From Roseivirga seohaensis (GTDB lineage: Bacteria; Bacteroidota; Bacteroidia; Cytophagales; Cyclobacteriaceae), in the NCBI RefSeq assembly GCF_001592945.1, contig NZ_LRPB01000023.1, positions 744,001-808,000 of the forward strand: 64,000 bases of DNA, in the 5' to 3' direction. Below are positions 51,117 through 60,389 of this stretch, one piece after another. The translations under genes and the position numbers were made by a program. Within the stretch, counting starts at the first letter, position 1, and each line of letters opens with the position of its first letter. Below the pieces are notes generated by a model. That model was given only the letters and a program-made list of their open reading frames with translations, did no database searches and had not been told where the DNA came from.

Positions 51117-52111
51117 TGGAATTCTCAAGCGTTAACGAACTTTTCGAAGCCTTCTCCAAACTTAGAGTATTGGTGATTGGCGATGTAATGGTAGACTCTT
51201 ATGTGTTTGGTAAAGTGTCTAGAATTTCGCCAGAGGCGCCTGTGCCTGTGGTGCTTACAGAAAGAAAAGAGAAACGTTTGGGAGGTGCTGCAAATGTAGC
51301 CTTGAATGTACAAGCATTAGGGGCTACTCCAATTCCATGTGCCATTGTGGGCAACGATTTAGACGGTGAATTTTTCTTGAACAGATTGGAAGAAAAAGGA
51401 ATTCCAAGCAATGGAGTAATGACCAGCTCTGAAAGAGATACTACGGTGAAGGAGCGTGTTTTGGCCGGAGCGCATCAAATGCTGAGGGTAGATACTGAAA
51501 CCGATAAGGAGCTCAGTGCTACTGAACAAGCACAGCTATTGGCCAATATCAAGCGTTTATTGCCCGATTGCGATGTGGTGGTTTTTGAAGATTACGATAA
51601 GGGTGTAATTAACGCCACCATTATTGAAGAAACCGTTAAGGAGGCAACCCGATTGGGCATAGCAACGGTGGTAGATCCCAAAAAGCGCAACTTTATGGAC
51701 TATAAAGGGGTGACCCTTTTTAAGCCTAATTTGAAAGAATTGAGAGAAGGATTGAACATTCAAGTGGATCCTAAAAACATAGATTCGGTGCGCGATGGAG
51801 TGACTTTGCTTCAGTCTAAACTGAATGCCGAAATGGTGATGGTGACCCTTTCGGAATACGGGGTTTTCATTAAAGACAATGGCGAAACACATTTGATTCC
51901 TGCCCACATCCGCCATATTTCTGATGTTTCTGGCGCTGGCGACACAGTAATCAGTGTAATGGCTTGCGCTTTGGCAGTGGGAATGTCGGCTCAAAAAGCT
52001 GCGGCCTTGGCCAATTTAGCGGGTGGCTTGGTCTGCGAACATGTAGGCGTAGTGCCCATCAATAAAGAAGACTTGATGGAAGAAGCCGAAGACAATAAGA
52101 TTCTGAATTGA
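51116..52111 (+). CDS. PfkB-type kinase, D-glycero-D-manno-heptose-7-phosphate kinase (RfaE1-like)
   Basis: 331 residues. It carries GDVMVDSYVFGKVSRISPEA and LGGAANVALNVQALG, the RfaE/HldE kinase hallmarks, and the ATP/active-site motif DVSGAGDTVISV. It phosphorylates heptose-7-phosphate on the way to ADP-heptose for LPS; the separate adenylyltransferase half (RfaE2) is not here. Cotranslated with the aminotransferase. A strong terminator follows. Confidence 0.85.
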   Translation: MEFSSVNELFEAFSKLRVLVIGDVMVDSYVFGKVSRISPEAPVPVVLTERKEKRLGGAANVALNVQALGATPIPCAIVGNDLDGEFFLNRLEEKGIPSNGVMTSSERDTTVKERVLAGAHQMLRVDTETDKELSATEQAQLLANIKRLLPDCDVVVFEDYDKGVINATIIEETVKEATRLGIATVVDPKKRNFMDYKGVTLFKPNLKELREGLNIQVDPKNIDSVRDGVTLLQSKLNAEMVMVTLSEYGVFIKDNGETHLIPAHIRHISDVSGAGDTVISVMACALAVGMSAQKAAALANLAGGLVCEHVGVVPINKEDLMEEAEDNKILN

Positions 52112-52115
52112 TTCA

Positions 52116-52160
52116 AAGCTTTCCAAAAGTTCTGCCTTTTGGAAAGCTTCTTTATTTCCT
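52116..52160 (+). terminator. bidirectional intrinsic terminator
   Basis: A perfect 14-bp stem (AAGCTTTCCAAAAG and its complement, 6-nt loop, 52116-52149) is followed on the plus strand by CTTTATTTCC. It lies between the kinase stop and the stop of the convergent M20 gene, so it probably stops both. Confidence 0.85.
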
Positions 52161-52161
52161 G

Positions 52162-53487
52162 TTACTTTTTCGAAATCGTCACCTCAGGATAATCCACAAC
52201 TATTCTGCTCAATAATTTGATGCCTGTTAACATTCCAGCATCATCCACATAAAAATCTGGCGTATGGTGAGGAGCTTGTTTTTCAGCATCCACTCCTTTT
52301 GGAGCACCTCCAATAAAGAAATACAGCCCAGGGATTTTTTCCTGAAAGAATGAAAAATCTTCAGCTCCCGTAATGGCATTCATGTTGGGAGTTACGTTTT
52401 GGGCACCAACTACATCTACGAATGTGTCAGCCATTTTAGCCGTAAGCTGTGGGTCGTTGTAGGTAATAGGATAACCTTTATCAATGTACAAGCTGGCTTC
52501 GGCCTCATTACTTTCAGCGGTACTCTTTACAATGGTGCGAAGACGTTCGAAAAGTCTTTCTCTCATGTCGGCATCCAACGTACGAATGGTGCCCACCAAG
52601 GTGGCTTCTTCTGGGATAATATTGCTTCTTACCCCCGCTTCAATTTTACCAAATGAAACTACGGCTGCTTGAGTCGTTAATGGCATACTTCTGCTCACTA
52701 TGGTTTGAACATTATTAATGATCTGCGCTGCAGTTACAATGGGGTCAATGCCCGTCCATGGTGTAGAACCATGCGTCTGCTTTCCTTTGATTTTAATTTC
52801 GAAGCTATTTACGGCTGCCATAATTCCTTCGGGACGATATTTCACTTGCCCTACTTCGGTTTGGGCATTAATGTGTAGGCCGAAAATGGCATCCATTCCT
52901 TCTAAGACTCCTTCTTTGACCATTAAGTCTGCACCACCTTCTTCACCAGCAGGAGCGCCTTCTTCCGCAGGTTGAAAAATAAATTTTATGGTGCCTTTTA
53001 AATCAGCTTTCACTTGAGAAAGCACTTCGGCCACCCCCATTAAAATGGCTACATGCGTGTCGTGTCCACAGGCATGCATCACAGGTACTTCAGCGCCTTG
53101 GTATTCTCCCATGGCTTTAGATGCCCAAGGTAAATCGACTTTTTCTTTTACGGGGAGGCCATCCATATCGGCCCTTAAGCCCATTACTGGCCCGGGTTTT
53201 CCTCCTTTAAGAATTCCCACGACTCCTGTTTTGGCCACGCCTTCTTGTACTTCAATGCCCAAACCCTTCAAATGAGCTGCGATATAGGCGGCTGTTTTAA
53301 ACTCGCGATTGGAAAGCTCTGGGTTTTCATGAATGTGATGTCGCCATTCAATTACCTTAGGCTCCACTTTTTTAGAGAGTTCGATAATTCTTTCTTTTAA
53401 AGAAGGCGCTGGGTCAGTTTTAAAAGTAAAAGCCGACAGGGCTAAAAGCATAAATGCCATCAGAGAGAGTTGGTAGGATCTTTTCAT
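52162..53487 (-). CDS. secreted M20 family amidohydrolase
   Basis: 441 residues with a signal peptide (about 1-23). It carries WRHHIHENPELSNREFKTA, HACGHDTHVAILMG, PAEEGAPAG, and GAEDFSFF, the metal-binding set of M20D aminoacylase/carboxypeptidase (IAA-amidohydrolase type). It hydrolyses N-acyl amino acids or related amides, here outside the cytoplasm. No operon partner is evident; 181 bp without a gene lie upstream. Confidence 0.9.
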   Translation of the reverse strand: MKRSYQLSLMAFMLLALSAFTFKTDPAPSLKERIIELSKKVEPKVIEWRHHIHENPELSNREFKTAAYIAAHLKGLGIEVQEGVAKTGVVGILKGGKPGPVMGLRADMDGLPVKEKVDLPWASKAMGEYQGAEVPVMHACGHDTHVAILMGVAEVLSQVKADLKGTIKFIFQPAEEGAPAGEEGGADLMVKEGVLEGMDAIFGLHINAQTEVGQVKYRPEGIMAAVNSFEIKIKGKQTHGSTPWTGIDPIVTAAQIINNVQTIVSRSMPLTTQAAVVSFGKIEAGVRSNIIPEEATLVGTIRTLDADMRERLFERLRTIVKSTAESNEAEASLYIDKGYPITYNDPQLTAKMADTFVDVVGAQNVTPNMNAITGAEDFSFFQEKIPGLYFFIGGAPKGVDAEKQAPHHTPDFYVDDAGMLTGIKLLSRIVVDYPEVTISKK

Positions 53488-53668
53488 AGCTCAAGATTTA
53501 CTAACCAATTAACACAAAGCAAGTGATATTTGAAAGTGGGTGATGAACCCTTAGTTTTTTAAAAGAGCTTCCTAAGATTTAAGAAAGAAGAATTTTTAAA
53601 TTTTAAGGATAGCTGTGAGGTTAGTTATGCATTATTTTTACTCACTTTAACCGAACTTCTTAAGAAGC

Positions 53669-54409
53669 TTAATTGCTAATAACTCTCCAATTGTCAATCA
53701 ATAATTCTATGTTTCCCTCGGAGTCAATTGTAGCTGCCTTCCATTCCGTAGAGCCAAGATCATCAAGAAAAAAACTTACAAAGCGATAGTTATCATCCAT
53801 TTTTACAAGTTGAACTGTGCTGCACTTTTCAATCTGATAAATCTTTTCATCTATGAGCTTTAGATAAAGACTTACTTCACCTTCAGAACAACCTATAATT
53901 TGGTCTTTTTTTATTTGCCCGATCTTAGGTAAGTCTCCAAAAAGGCGCGTTGGGGTCTCATACTTGTATAAAGTCGCGAGTTCCTTTCCGGTAAGTTCTT
54001 TAACCTCGTGAATTTCCTTGAATGGCGTAATTAACTCTTTCAACTTATCAAATGTAGAAGAGTCAATAATACCAGCCCCTTGAGATGATATATATTTAGG
54101 TGGCAAATATTCATTTTTCAAAGAATCCTCCTCTTCTATAATCCAATCAAATACAGGTATGATAAGATGGGCATCACCAATTTTCCTCAGGGCAATCCAA
54201 TTACCAGGCTCACAATTTGAAAATCCACAATGGTCACAGATAATAGACTGGAATACATTTTCTCCCTCTCCGTGATCTTGAATTGATTCTGCTTGATTAA
54301 ATAGAAGTTCATTGTTGGCATATATAGATGTGCCTACATGAACACCTTGTCCAGATGATTCGAAGTTAAGAGTCCTTCTCTCCGTGGATATGTTTTTTAC
54401 CTCCCACAC
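53669..54409 (-). CDS. hypothetical protein (246 aa) with a Cys-pair motif
   Basis: I do not recognise it. Beta-rich, without signal peptide or membrane helix. CDHCGFSNCE (about residues 58-67) could bind zinc. Other segments (IGQIKKDQIIG, IEKCSTVQLVKMDDNYRF) give no family. It lies 15 bp from hemE on the same strand, downstream of it. It may be an immunity or accessory type protein; no function can be given. Confidence 0.6.
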   Translation of the reverse strand: MWEVKNISTERRTLNFESSGQGVHVGTSIYANNELLFNQAESIQDHGEGENVFQSIICDHCGFSNCEPGNWIALRKIGDAHLIIPVFDWIIEEEDSLKNEYLPPKYISSQGAGIIDSSTFDKLKELITPFKEIHEVKELTGKELATLYKYETPTRLFGDLPKIGQIKKDQIIGCSEGEVSLYLKLIDEKIYQIEKCSTVQLVKMDDNYRFVSFFLDDLGSTEWKAATIDSEGNIELLIDNWRVISN

Positions 54410-54424
54410 TGAGTCATGGTTAAG

Positions 54425-55468
54425 TTAAGAGTTACGGAGTGTTGCGCTATATTCCTTCACTGTATTCACAAACACCTTCACCTTCTCAGGATCGATATCA
54501 GGGTAAACACCGTGACCTAAATTGGCAATATGACGGTCTGGCCCAAAAGCATCAAGCATCTTTTTGGTAGCAGCTTCTACTTCGGTATTAGAGCCATAAA
54601 GCGCACATGGATCAAGATTTCCTTGCAAAGTTTTATTTGGCCCAACTAGCTCACGACTTTCTTTAATGTCCATATTCCAGTCCAGCCCAATGGTTTCGCA
54701 ATCTAAAGTAGCCATAGATTTTCTAGCGAAATAAGCTCCTTTGGCAAAAACAGTTACGGGCACTTCGGTAATGGCCGAACAAATCTGACGAATGTATTTC
54801 ATCGAGAATTGTTCGTATTGATCTGCCGGCAAAATACCTGCCCACGAATCGAATACTTGAACAATATTGGCGCCTGCTTCAATTTGAGCTTTCAAGTAAG
54901 TAATGGTGCTGTCGGTAATCATCTGCATCAGCTTTTCGGCCAAAGCAGGTTGAGTGTACAGCATTTTTCGGGCGTTAGAGAAGGTTTTACTTCCGTGGCC
55001 TTCTACCATATAGCAGAAAATAGTCCAGGGTGCGCCAGCAAAACCAATCAATGGCACACGCCCAGCCAGTTCTCTTTTGGTTACTTTAATGGCATCAATA
55101 ACATAACCCAAATCAGAAGAAGAATCGGCAATTCTGATGTTTTTTAAGTCTGCCTCAGACTTTATGGTGTTCGGAAACCAAGGCCCTTTCTTTTCGATCA
55201 TTTCGTAAGGCAAGCCCATGGCTTCTGGAATCACGAGAATATCTGAGAAAATAATGGCGGCATCCACTCCCAAAATATCCACTGGTTGAATAGTTACCTC
55301 GGCAGCCAAGTCTGGATTTTTCACCAATTCAATAAATCCGCTCAGGCTATTTCTAACCGCACGATATTCAGGTAAAATTCTGCCTGCCTGGCGCATTAAC
55401 CATACTGGAGTTCTTTCAGTCTTTTCGCCTCTGGCCGCACGTAAAATCAGATCGTTCTTCAATTCCAT
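54425..55468 (-). CDS. hemE: uroporphyrinogen decarboxylase
   Basis: 347 residues. Signatures are [17 protein letters not shown] (the Arg-rich substrate site), [29 protein letters not shown], and [16 protein letters not shown], with the catalytic Asp in [14 protein letters not shown]. It removes the four acetate carboxyls of uroporphyrinogen III in heme synthesis. The other heme gene here, hemC, is 17 kb away, so heme genes are scattered. A TATCTTTG box almost abuts its ATG. Confidence 0.95.
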   Translation of the reverse strand: MELKNDLILRAARGEKTERTPVWLMRQAGRILPEYRAVRNSLSGFIELVKNPDLAAEVTIQPVDILGVDAAIIFSDILVIPEAMGLPYEMIEKKGPWFPNTIKSEADLKNIRIADSSSDLGYVIDAIKVTKRELAGRVPLIGFAGAPWTIFCYMVEGHGSKTFSNARKMLYTQPALAEKLMQMITDSTITYLKAQIEAGANIVQVFDSWAGILPADQYEQFSMKYIRQICSAITEVPVTVFAKGAYFARKSMATLDCETIGLDWNMDIKESRELVGPNKTLQGNLDPCALYGSNTEVEAATKKMLDAFGPDRHIANLGHGVYPDIDPEKVKVFVNTVKEYSATLRNS

Positions 55469-55472
55469 GCCG

Positions 55473-55480
55473 CAAAGATA
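55473..55480 (-). promoter_or_regulatory. -7 promoter element (TATCTTTG) for hemE
   Basis: TATCTTTG on the minus strand fits TAnnTTTG with only 4 nt before the hemE ATG, which implies a leaderless or nearly leaderless message. The -33 is unclear. Confidence 0.5.
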
Positions 55481-55596
55481 GGAATTGTTCGTTCTAAACC
55501 CTTTCTCAAAACAATGAATAGTACTATCAGTTTTCCCTTAATCTTAAGGGGCATAGGCTTTCTCAATTTGCTTGCAATCCTTTCCCTTAATTCCCT

Positions 55597-55604
55597 TAGC
55601 TTTG
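55597..55604 (+). promoter_or_regulatory. -7 promoter element (TAGCTTTG) for the serine dehydratase gene
   Basis: TAGCTTTG fits TAnnTTTG, 18 nt before the ATG at 55623. A TTG at 55572-55574 (22-bp spacer) may be the -33. The position supports the ATG at 55623 over an upstream frame start. Confidence 0.5.
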
Positions 55605-55622
55605 TGTAAAAGGTATACAGTT

Positions 55623-56528
55623 ATGAGCTTTCTTTTCGATGATTTTAAAGGTTGGAAGTCCTATTGTGAGGCAAATGATATGAAGCTTTTTGAACCCGTA
55701 ATTGAATACGAGGTGCAGCAAAAGCAACGCAATGAAGCATTCATTTGGGCCAGCTTAGAGAATGCCTATACCGTAATGAAGGAGGCAGTTCAAACAGGTC
55801 TCACCGAAGACATGACTTCTCGTTCGGGAATGATAAATAATGGCGCGAAGAAAGTGTACAACCACCCGGTAACTGTTTTAAGTAAAGAATTCCAAGTTTT
55901 GATTTCTCGTGCACTGGCTGCTAAGGAAGTGAATTCATGCATGGGGCGCGTTGTGGCTGCTCCAACAGCTGGTGCTTCGGGCATTATCCCAGGAGTGCTA
56001 GTTACCTTCCAAGAGTTGCACGATGTGCCTGACCGTAAGATTCACGAAGGGCTCTTAGTAAGCGCAGGTATTGCCTTGATTATGGAAAAACGTGCTTCCA
56101 TTGCTGGAGCAGTGGGTGGTTGCCAAGCCGAAACGGGTAGCGCAGCAGCAATGGCTTCTGGTGCTATTGTGTATTGTTTAGGCGGCTCAATCGACCAAGT
56201 TTTTAATGCAGTGGCTATTACCATTCAGTGCATGTTGGGCTTAATTTGTGACCCAGTTGCAGGTTTGGTTGAAGTGCCTTGCGTGGTACGAAATGCAAGT
56301 GCAGCCGCTATTGCCAATAGTTCGGCACAAATAGCGCTGGCAAATGTAAGCGCAGTAATTCCGGTAGACGAATGTGTTGAAGCCATGGGCGAAGTAGGTC
56401 AAAGCATGGAAACCCGCTACAAAGAAACAGCCATGGGAGGCTTAGCCGCTACACTCACGGGTCAAGCCATTTCAAAAAAAGTATTGATTCAAGACATTGA
56501 AATGTTACCTGATGAGGGAGAGGAGTAA
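55623..56528 (+). CDS. sdaAA: L-serine dehydratase, iron-sulfur-dependent, alpha type
   Basis: 301 residues from the ATG at 55623 (MSFLFDDFKGWKSYCE). Fe-S ligands are in VNSCMGRVVAAPTAGASGI, the GGCQAETG segment and CMLGLICDPVAGLVEVPC, all conserved in SdaAA. It deaminates serine to pyruvate; the cluster binds the substrate hydroxyl. No beta-subunit gene lies next to it, so it needs a partner elsewhere or works with an alternative. A frame 17 codons longer would cover the promoter. Confidence 0.9.
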   Translation: MSFLFDDFKGWKSYCEANDMKLFEPVIEYEVQQKQRNEAFIWASLENAYTVMKEAVQTGLTEDMTSRSGMINNGAKKVYNHPVTVLSKEFQVLISRALAAKEVNSCMGRVVAAPTAGASGIIPGVLVTFQELHDVPDRKIHEGLLVSAGIALIMEKRASIAGAVGGCQAETGSAAAMASGAIVYCLGGSIDQVFNAVAITIQCMLGLICDPVAGLVEVPCVVRNASAAAIANSSAQIALANVSAVIPVDECVEAMGEVGQSMETRYKETAMGGLAATLTGQAISKKVLIQDIEMLPDEGEE

Positions 56529-56549
56529 GGAATTTCTTCTTTTTAATGT

Positions 56550-56616
56550 GGTCTGACCTTCGGTACCGACCGATTACTCGATGGACTACTTTTAGGTCGG
56601 CACCGAAGGTCAGACC
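56550..56616. repeat. REPIN-like inverted repeat, copy 2
   Basis: Left arm 56550-56571 and right arm 56595-56616 are inverses with one mismatch in 22. The spacer is 23 nt. Arms match copy 1 (25403-25475); the spacers do not, and the match runs on past the right arm. It lies between the serine dehydratase stop and the convergent membrane-protein gene, in the same orientation relative to the minus-strand gene's 3' end as copy 1. Confidence 0.8.
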
Positions 56617-56690
56617 TGTATATCAATCTTATGCCTCACCTCGCCAGCGAGGGGGATAGTTATCTCAAGAATGCTTCCTAGTATTCAGTA

Positions 56691-57143
56691 CTACCTCGAA
56701 TTAATCAAGCCCAAATCAATTAGCCAATCCACTGAGAATGTCCAGACAATAGACCAAAACAACCCAAAAATAAACATATAGAAAAAGACTTGCTTGCGAG
56801 GAGCACCCACAGTTGAAACCAAAAGAGAACCACCCACTGGAGATAGGATTAGAGGGGTAAGAAAGCAGGTGCCAATAATGCCATACTTCGTCCAAATTCT
56901 TACCATTCTGCGGCTTTGAGGCGAAAATTTACCTTTCTTTCTAATGAAAATAGGGAGCACATTCTTTTTTATTTTCTCTCCTAAAAAAGAAAATAAGACT
57001 ACACTGGTCATTAGTCCAGCCATGGTGATAATGATAATTTCCAATGGACTCATGCCCACATTCGGCCCTAATAAAGGAGGGAGAATTGACTTGAGGCAAG
57101 CCAACAAATAAATGCCAAGGTAAGTAAGAACCTTCTCTAACAT
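56691..57143 (-). CDS. small multi-pass membrane protein, possibly multidrug-export like
   Basis: 150 residues with four helices (about 5-22, 36-56, 92-112, 118-140). ACLKSILPPLLGPNVGMSPL and the mid loop KFSPQSRRMVRIWTKYG resemble small multidrug export or DedA-type proteins, but the match is by eye. It shares TAATG overlap with the antiporter upstream, so it is probably cotranslated. Confidence 0.6.
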   Translation of the reverse strand: MLEKVLTYLGIYLLACLKSILPPLLGPNVGMSPLEIIIITMAGLMTSVVLFSFLGEKIKKNVLPIFIRKKGKFSPQSRRMVRIWTKYGIIGTCFLTPLILSPVGGSLLVSTVGAPRKQVFFYMFIFGLFWSIVWTFSVDWLIDLGLINSR

Positions 57144-58084
57144 TACTTCAATAAGAAAAACACATAGACTAGATATGAGCCAATCAGGATAATTCCAGAA
57201 GGCGTTCCTAGTCTTTTACGGAAGACCATCAAAGGAAGGATAAGTATTGTAATACCGATCATCCAAGGGAAATCGGTATGGAGCATGTCCATGTTTACCG
57301 AAAGAGGCTTAATAATGCTTGTAATCCCTATAATGGAAAGCACATTGAAAATATTGGAACCCAATAAATTTCCTAATGCAAGATCGGTTTCTCCTTTTCG
57401 GGCCGCAATTACAGAAGTAAAAAGTTCGGGTAAGCTTGTGCCTAACGCCAATACAGTAAGCCCTATAACGCGCTGCGACACACCTAAATCCACAGCAATT
57501 TCTTCGGCACCACCAATAAACCAATCTGCACCAAAATAGAGGCAAACAATACCTAAACTCACCTGAAAAATATCTTTAACAATTCCCCATTTTTCTAGCT
57601 TGTCTGGCTCTTCCACATCAAGTTTGATTTGTTCTTTGCGTGTAGTGTACAGCAATGAACCTAAATAAATCACCAATAGAATCACTAGAATTGTGCCTTC
57701 TAAATTAGAAATCATGCCGTTGTAAGCGAAAATGTAGAGGAGCACTGATGAGCCTAATGTTACAGGCCAATCTCTTCTTGCGCTGTCTTTTTTTATGGGA
57801 ATAAATCCAAAAAGAGCGGCTGTTCCTAGCACTAAAGCCAAATTGGAAATGTTGGAGCCGATTACATTGCCCAAAGCAAAATCAGGTGCACCTTTCAAGG
57901 CTGAATTCAAGCTGACAAGTAACTCTGGTGCCGAGGTACCAAAAGCAACTACGGTAAGGCCAACCACCAAGCTGCTCACGTTAAAACGCAAGGCCAATTT
58001 TGACGCTCCTTTTACAAGCACCTCACCACCAACAATTAGGGTAGCCAAACCCAAAACAAGAATTAGAATCGTACTCAATAGCAT
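57143..58084 (-). CDS. calcium/sodium antiporter (CaCA family)
   Basis: 313 residues with 10 helices and the two alpha repeats: [15 protein letters not shown] with [17 protein letters not shown], and [15 protein letters not shown] with [17 protein letters not shown]. These supply the ion-binding Glu/Asn/Ser. It exports Ca2+ for Na+ (or K+/H+). It follows upp by 3 bp and is cotranslated with the next small membrane protein, an operon of three. Confidence 0.93.
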   Translation of the reverse strand: MLLSTILILVLGLATLIVGGEVLVKGASKLALRFNVSSLVVGLTVVAFGTSAPELLVSLNSALKGAPDFALGNVIGSNISNLALVLGTAALFGFIPIKKDSARRDWPVTLGSSVLLYIFAYNGMISNLEGTILVILLVIYLGSLLYTTRKEQIKLDVEEPDKLEKWGIVKDIFQVSLGIVCLYFGADWFIGGAEEIAVDLGVSQRVIGLTVLALGTSLPELFTSVIAARKGETDLALGNLLGSNIFNVLSIIGITSIIKPLSVNMDMLHTDFPWMIGITILILPLMVFRKRLGTPSGIILIGSYLVYVFFLLK

Positions 58085-58087
58085 GAA

Positions 58088-58729
58088 TTAAAGTTTTGAC
58101 CCGAATGAAAGATCACCCGCATCGCCCAAACCGGGCACTATGTATGATTTATCGTTTAACTTTTCATCTACCGCCCATATCCATAACTCATGGTCGACCT
58201 CGATGTTCCTTTTTAGGTATTCAATGCCCTCTGGTGCGGCAATTACTGAAGCCAAATGAATACTGGCTGGTTTGCCGTTTTTAAGAATTTGATTAAGACT
58301 GGCTGCCAGCGATTTGCCAGTTGCCAACATTGGGTCTATTAAAATCAATGTTTTTCCCTCTAAGTTTGGCGCAGCTGAGTACTCCAACGCTACTTCAATA
58401 TTTTCGGTTTCTTCTTTTCGCCATGCGCCAATAAAGCCAACTTCAGAATGGTCAAATACATCTAAGAAACCATTCATAAAGGGCACCGCAGCCCGTAAAA
58501 TAGACACCAATACAATTGAGTCGCTAATGGTTTGTTCAGCAGTAATGGCCAGCGGGGTTTGAATTTTTTGTTTTTCAAAATGAAGTGTTTTCGAAATTTC
58601 ATAGGCCATCAAAGTTCCCAGTCGCTGCAAATTTGTTCTGAAGCGCAACCGGTCGTTTTGCACCTCAACATTCCTGAGTTCGGCCAAATAAGTATTGGCA
58701 ATGCTGTTTGATGTATTGAGTACTCTCAT
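58088..58729 (-). CDS. upp: uracil phosphoribosyltransferase
   Basis: 213 residues. PRPP motif: LILIDPMLATGKSLAASL (DPMLATGKS), with the uracil pocket (SYIVPGLGDAGDLSFG) at the end and VSILRAAVPFMNGFLDVF. It salvages uracil to UMP. First gene of the antiporter operon, divergent from a peptidase. Confidence 0.95.
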   Translation of the reverse strand: MRVLNTSNSIANTYLAELRNVEVQNDRLRFRTNLQRLGTLMAYEISKTLHFEKQKIQTPLAITAEQTISDSIVLVSILRAAVPFMNGFLDVFDHSEVGFIGAWRKEETENIEVALEYSAAPNLEGKTLILIDPMLATGKSLAASLNQILKNGKPASIHLASVIAAPEGIEYLKRNIEVDHELWIWAVDEKLNDKSYIVPGLGDAGDLSFGSKL

Positions 58730-58747
58730 TCAATTTCAAATTCGCTG

Positions 58748-58755
58748 CAAATTTA
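58748..58755 (-). promoter_or_regulatory. -7 promoter element (TAAATTTG) for upp
   Basis: TAAATTTG on the minus strand fits TAnnTTTG, 18 nt before the upp ATG. No clear -33. Confidence 0.45.
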
Positions 58756-58837
58756 ATGGAAACATTCGCTCATTCAGACAATATCGGTTGAAAGGTGAAT
58801 TTGCCTGACAATGCTAGGGTATCACAAAAGACCAACT

Positions 58838-58845
58838 TAATTTTG
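58838..58845 (+). promoter_or_regulatory. -7 promoter element (TAATTTTG) for the M42-like peptidase
   Basis: TAATTTTG fits TAnnTTTG, 15 nt before the ATG at 58861. This supports the ATG at 58861, because an upstream in-frame ATG at 58795 would precede the promoter. Confidence 0.5.
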
Positions 58846-58860
58846 GCCAAATTCTCACTT

Positions 58861-59775
58861 ATGGATTTCAAACTGCTTAAAACCCTTTGCCAAATTCATG
58901 CACCTTCTGGAAACGAAGTTGCCATGAAAGAGTTCATCTTAAATTACGTGGAGGTCAATGCTTCTAAATGGAAGACCAAACCTGAAGTGATTTTTGGAGA
59001 TAAATTCCAAGACTGCGTCATGCTCAAATTCGGTACACCTCGAACTGCCATTTTTGCCCACATGGACAGCATTGGTTTTACAGTGCGCTATAACGATCAG
59101 TTAGTGGCCATTGGCGGCCCCAAAGCAGAAACTGGCTATAAGTTGGTGGGAGAAGATTCAATGGGACCCATTGAGTGCGAATTACTTGAAGACGATGGAA
59201 ACCTTTATTACAAGTTTCCAAGAGGTATTGATCGAGGAACAGAGCTAGTTTTTAAGTGCGATTTTCGCGAAGATGATGAATACATTCAGTCTTGTTATAT
59301 GGACAACCGTTTGGGGGTGTTCAATGCATTAAAAGTAGCTGAAACCTTAGAAAACGGAGTAATTGCTTTTGGTTGTTGGGAAGAACACGGAGGGGGAGCC
59401 GTGCCGTATTTGGCCAAACATATGTATGAACAATGGGGCGTAAGGCAAGCCTTAATTTCAGATATTACTTGGGTTACCGAAGGAGTTCCGCACGGGGAAG
59501 GCGTAGCCATTTCAATGCGCGACAGAAATATTCCGCGCAGAAGCTATATTCAAAAAATCATCAAAATTGCCGAGGAATCAGGCATTGACTTTCAACTTGA
59601 AGTAGAAGGCGCTGGCTCTAGTGATGGTCGAGAACTTCAACTTTCACCTTATCCGTTTGATTGGTGTTTTGTTGGCGCACCTGAAGATCATGTACACAGC
59701 CCCAATGAAAAAGTTCACAAGCACGACATCGCTTGCATGATTGCTTTGTACAAAGTGCTGATGGAGCGGTTGTAA
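58861..59775 (+). CDS. M42-like metallopeptidase
   Basis: 304 residues from the ATG at 58861. It opens [20 protein letters not shown]. Metal ligands appear as FAHMDSIGF (His, Asp), SCYMDNRLG (Asp), CWEEHGG (Glu pair), SDITWV (Asp) and [15 protein letters not shown] (His), the M28/M42 set for two metals. It cleaves peptides in the cytoplasm. The hpt gene follows 29 bp on. Confidence 0.85.
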   Translation: MDFKLLKTLCQIHAPSGNEVAMKEFILNYVEVNASKWKTKPEVIFGDKFQDCVMLKFGTPRTAIFAHMDSIGFTVRYNDQLVAIGGPKAETGYKLVGEDSMGPIECELLEDDGNLYYKFPRGIDRGTELVFKCDFREDDEYIQSCYMDNRLGVFNALKVAETLENGVIAFGCWEEHGGGAVPYLAKHMYEQWGVRQALISDITWVTEGVPHGEGVAISMRDRNIPRRSYIQKIIKIAEESGIDFQLEVEGAGSSDGRELQLSPYPFDWCFVGAPEDHVHSPNEKVHKHDIACMIALYKVLMERL

Positions 59776-59804
59776 TTATTAACTTGCGCCAAAATTTATT
59801 ACCT

Positions 59805-60344
59805 GTGAATACAATCAAAGTTCGAGAAAAGGAGTTTGAGGTTTACTTAGATGAAACCAAAATTCAACAGCGCATAGCGGAAATAGGCGAAGAGATAAAT
59901 GAGGAGTACGCTAATAAAAATCCATTGTTTATTGGTATTTTGAATGGCTCATTTATGTTCGCCAGCGACTTGATGAAGGCCGTAAATGTACCTTCAGAAA
60001 TAGCTTTCATCCGAATGGCGTCCTACAAAGGAATGGAAAGTAGTGGGGCTGTAAAACAAGTGCTCGGACTACAAGAAAACGTATTTGGAAGGCACCTTAT
60101 TCTCATTGAAGACATTGTAGATTCAGGCCTCACTATGGAACAAGTAATTAAATTTTTTCAGGAAAGAGGACCGAAATCTATAAGAGTAGCTACACTGCTC
60201 TTAAAGCCCGAAAAGCTTGAAAAAGACCTGAAACTCGACTATGTAGGGTTTGAGATTCCTGAAAAATTTGTGGTAGGTTACGGCCTAGATTACAACGGCC
60301 ATGGCCGAAATCTCAAAGATATTTATCAATTGAAGGAAGCCTAA
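59805..60344 (+). CDS. hpt: hypoxanthine phosphoribosyltransferase
   Basis: 179 residues from a GTG start (GTG AAT ACA), which gives NTIKVREKEFEVYLDE; longer frames run into the peptidase gene. PRPP loop LILIEDIVDSGLTM, and YGLDYNGHGRNLKDIY at the end, are typical of Hpt. It salvages hypoxanthine and guanine. It lies upstream of adk. Confidence 0.9.
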   Translation: MNTIKVREKEFEVYLDETKIQQRIAEIGEEINEEYANKNPLFIGILNGSFMFASDLMKAVNVPSEIAFIRMASYKGMESSGAVKQVLGLQENVFGRHLILIEDIVDSGLTMEQVIKFFQERGPKSIRVATLLLKPEKLEKDLKLDYVGFEIPEKFVVGYGLDYNGHGRNLKDIYQLKEA

Positions 60345-60357
60345 AAATTTCCTTCAC

Positions 60358-60365
60358 TATATTTG
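60358..60365 (+). promoter_or_regulatory. -7 promoter element (TATATTTG) for adk
   Basis: TATATTTG fits TAnnTTTG, 24 nt before the adk ATG. It could give adk an own start although hpt lies just upstream. Confidence 0.45.
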
Positions 60366-60389
60366 AACCCTCAAAATCTAATTCTGTAA

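Noticed and set aside
53656-53667. 12-bp palindrome CTTCTTAAGAAG after the 246-residue gene
   Set aside because: Too short, without loop or T-run; not convincing as a terminator.
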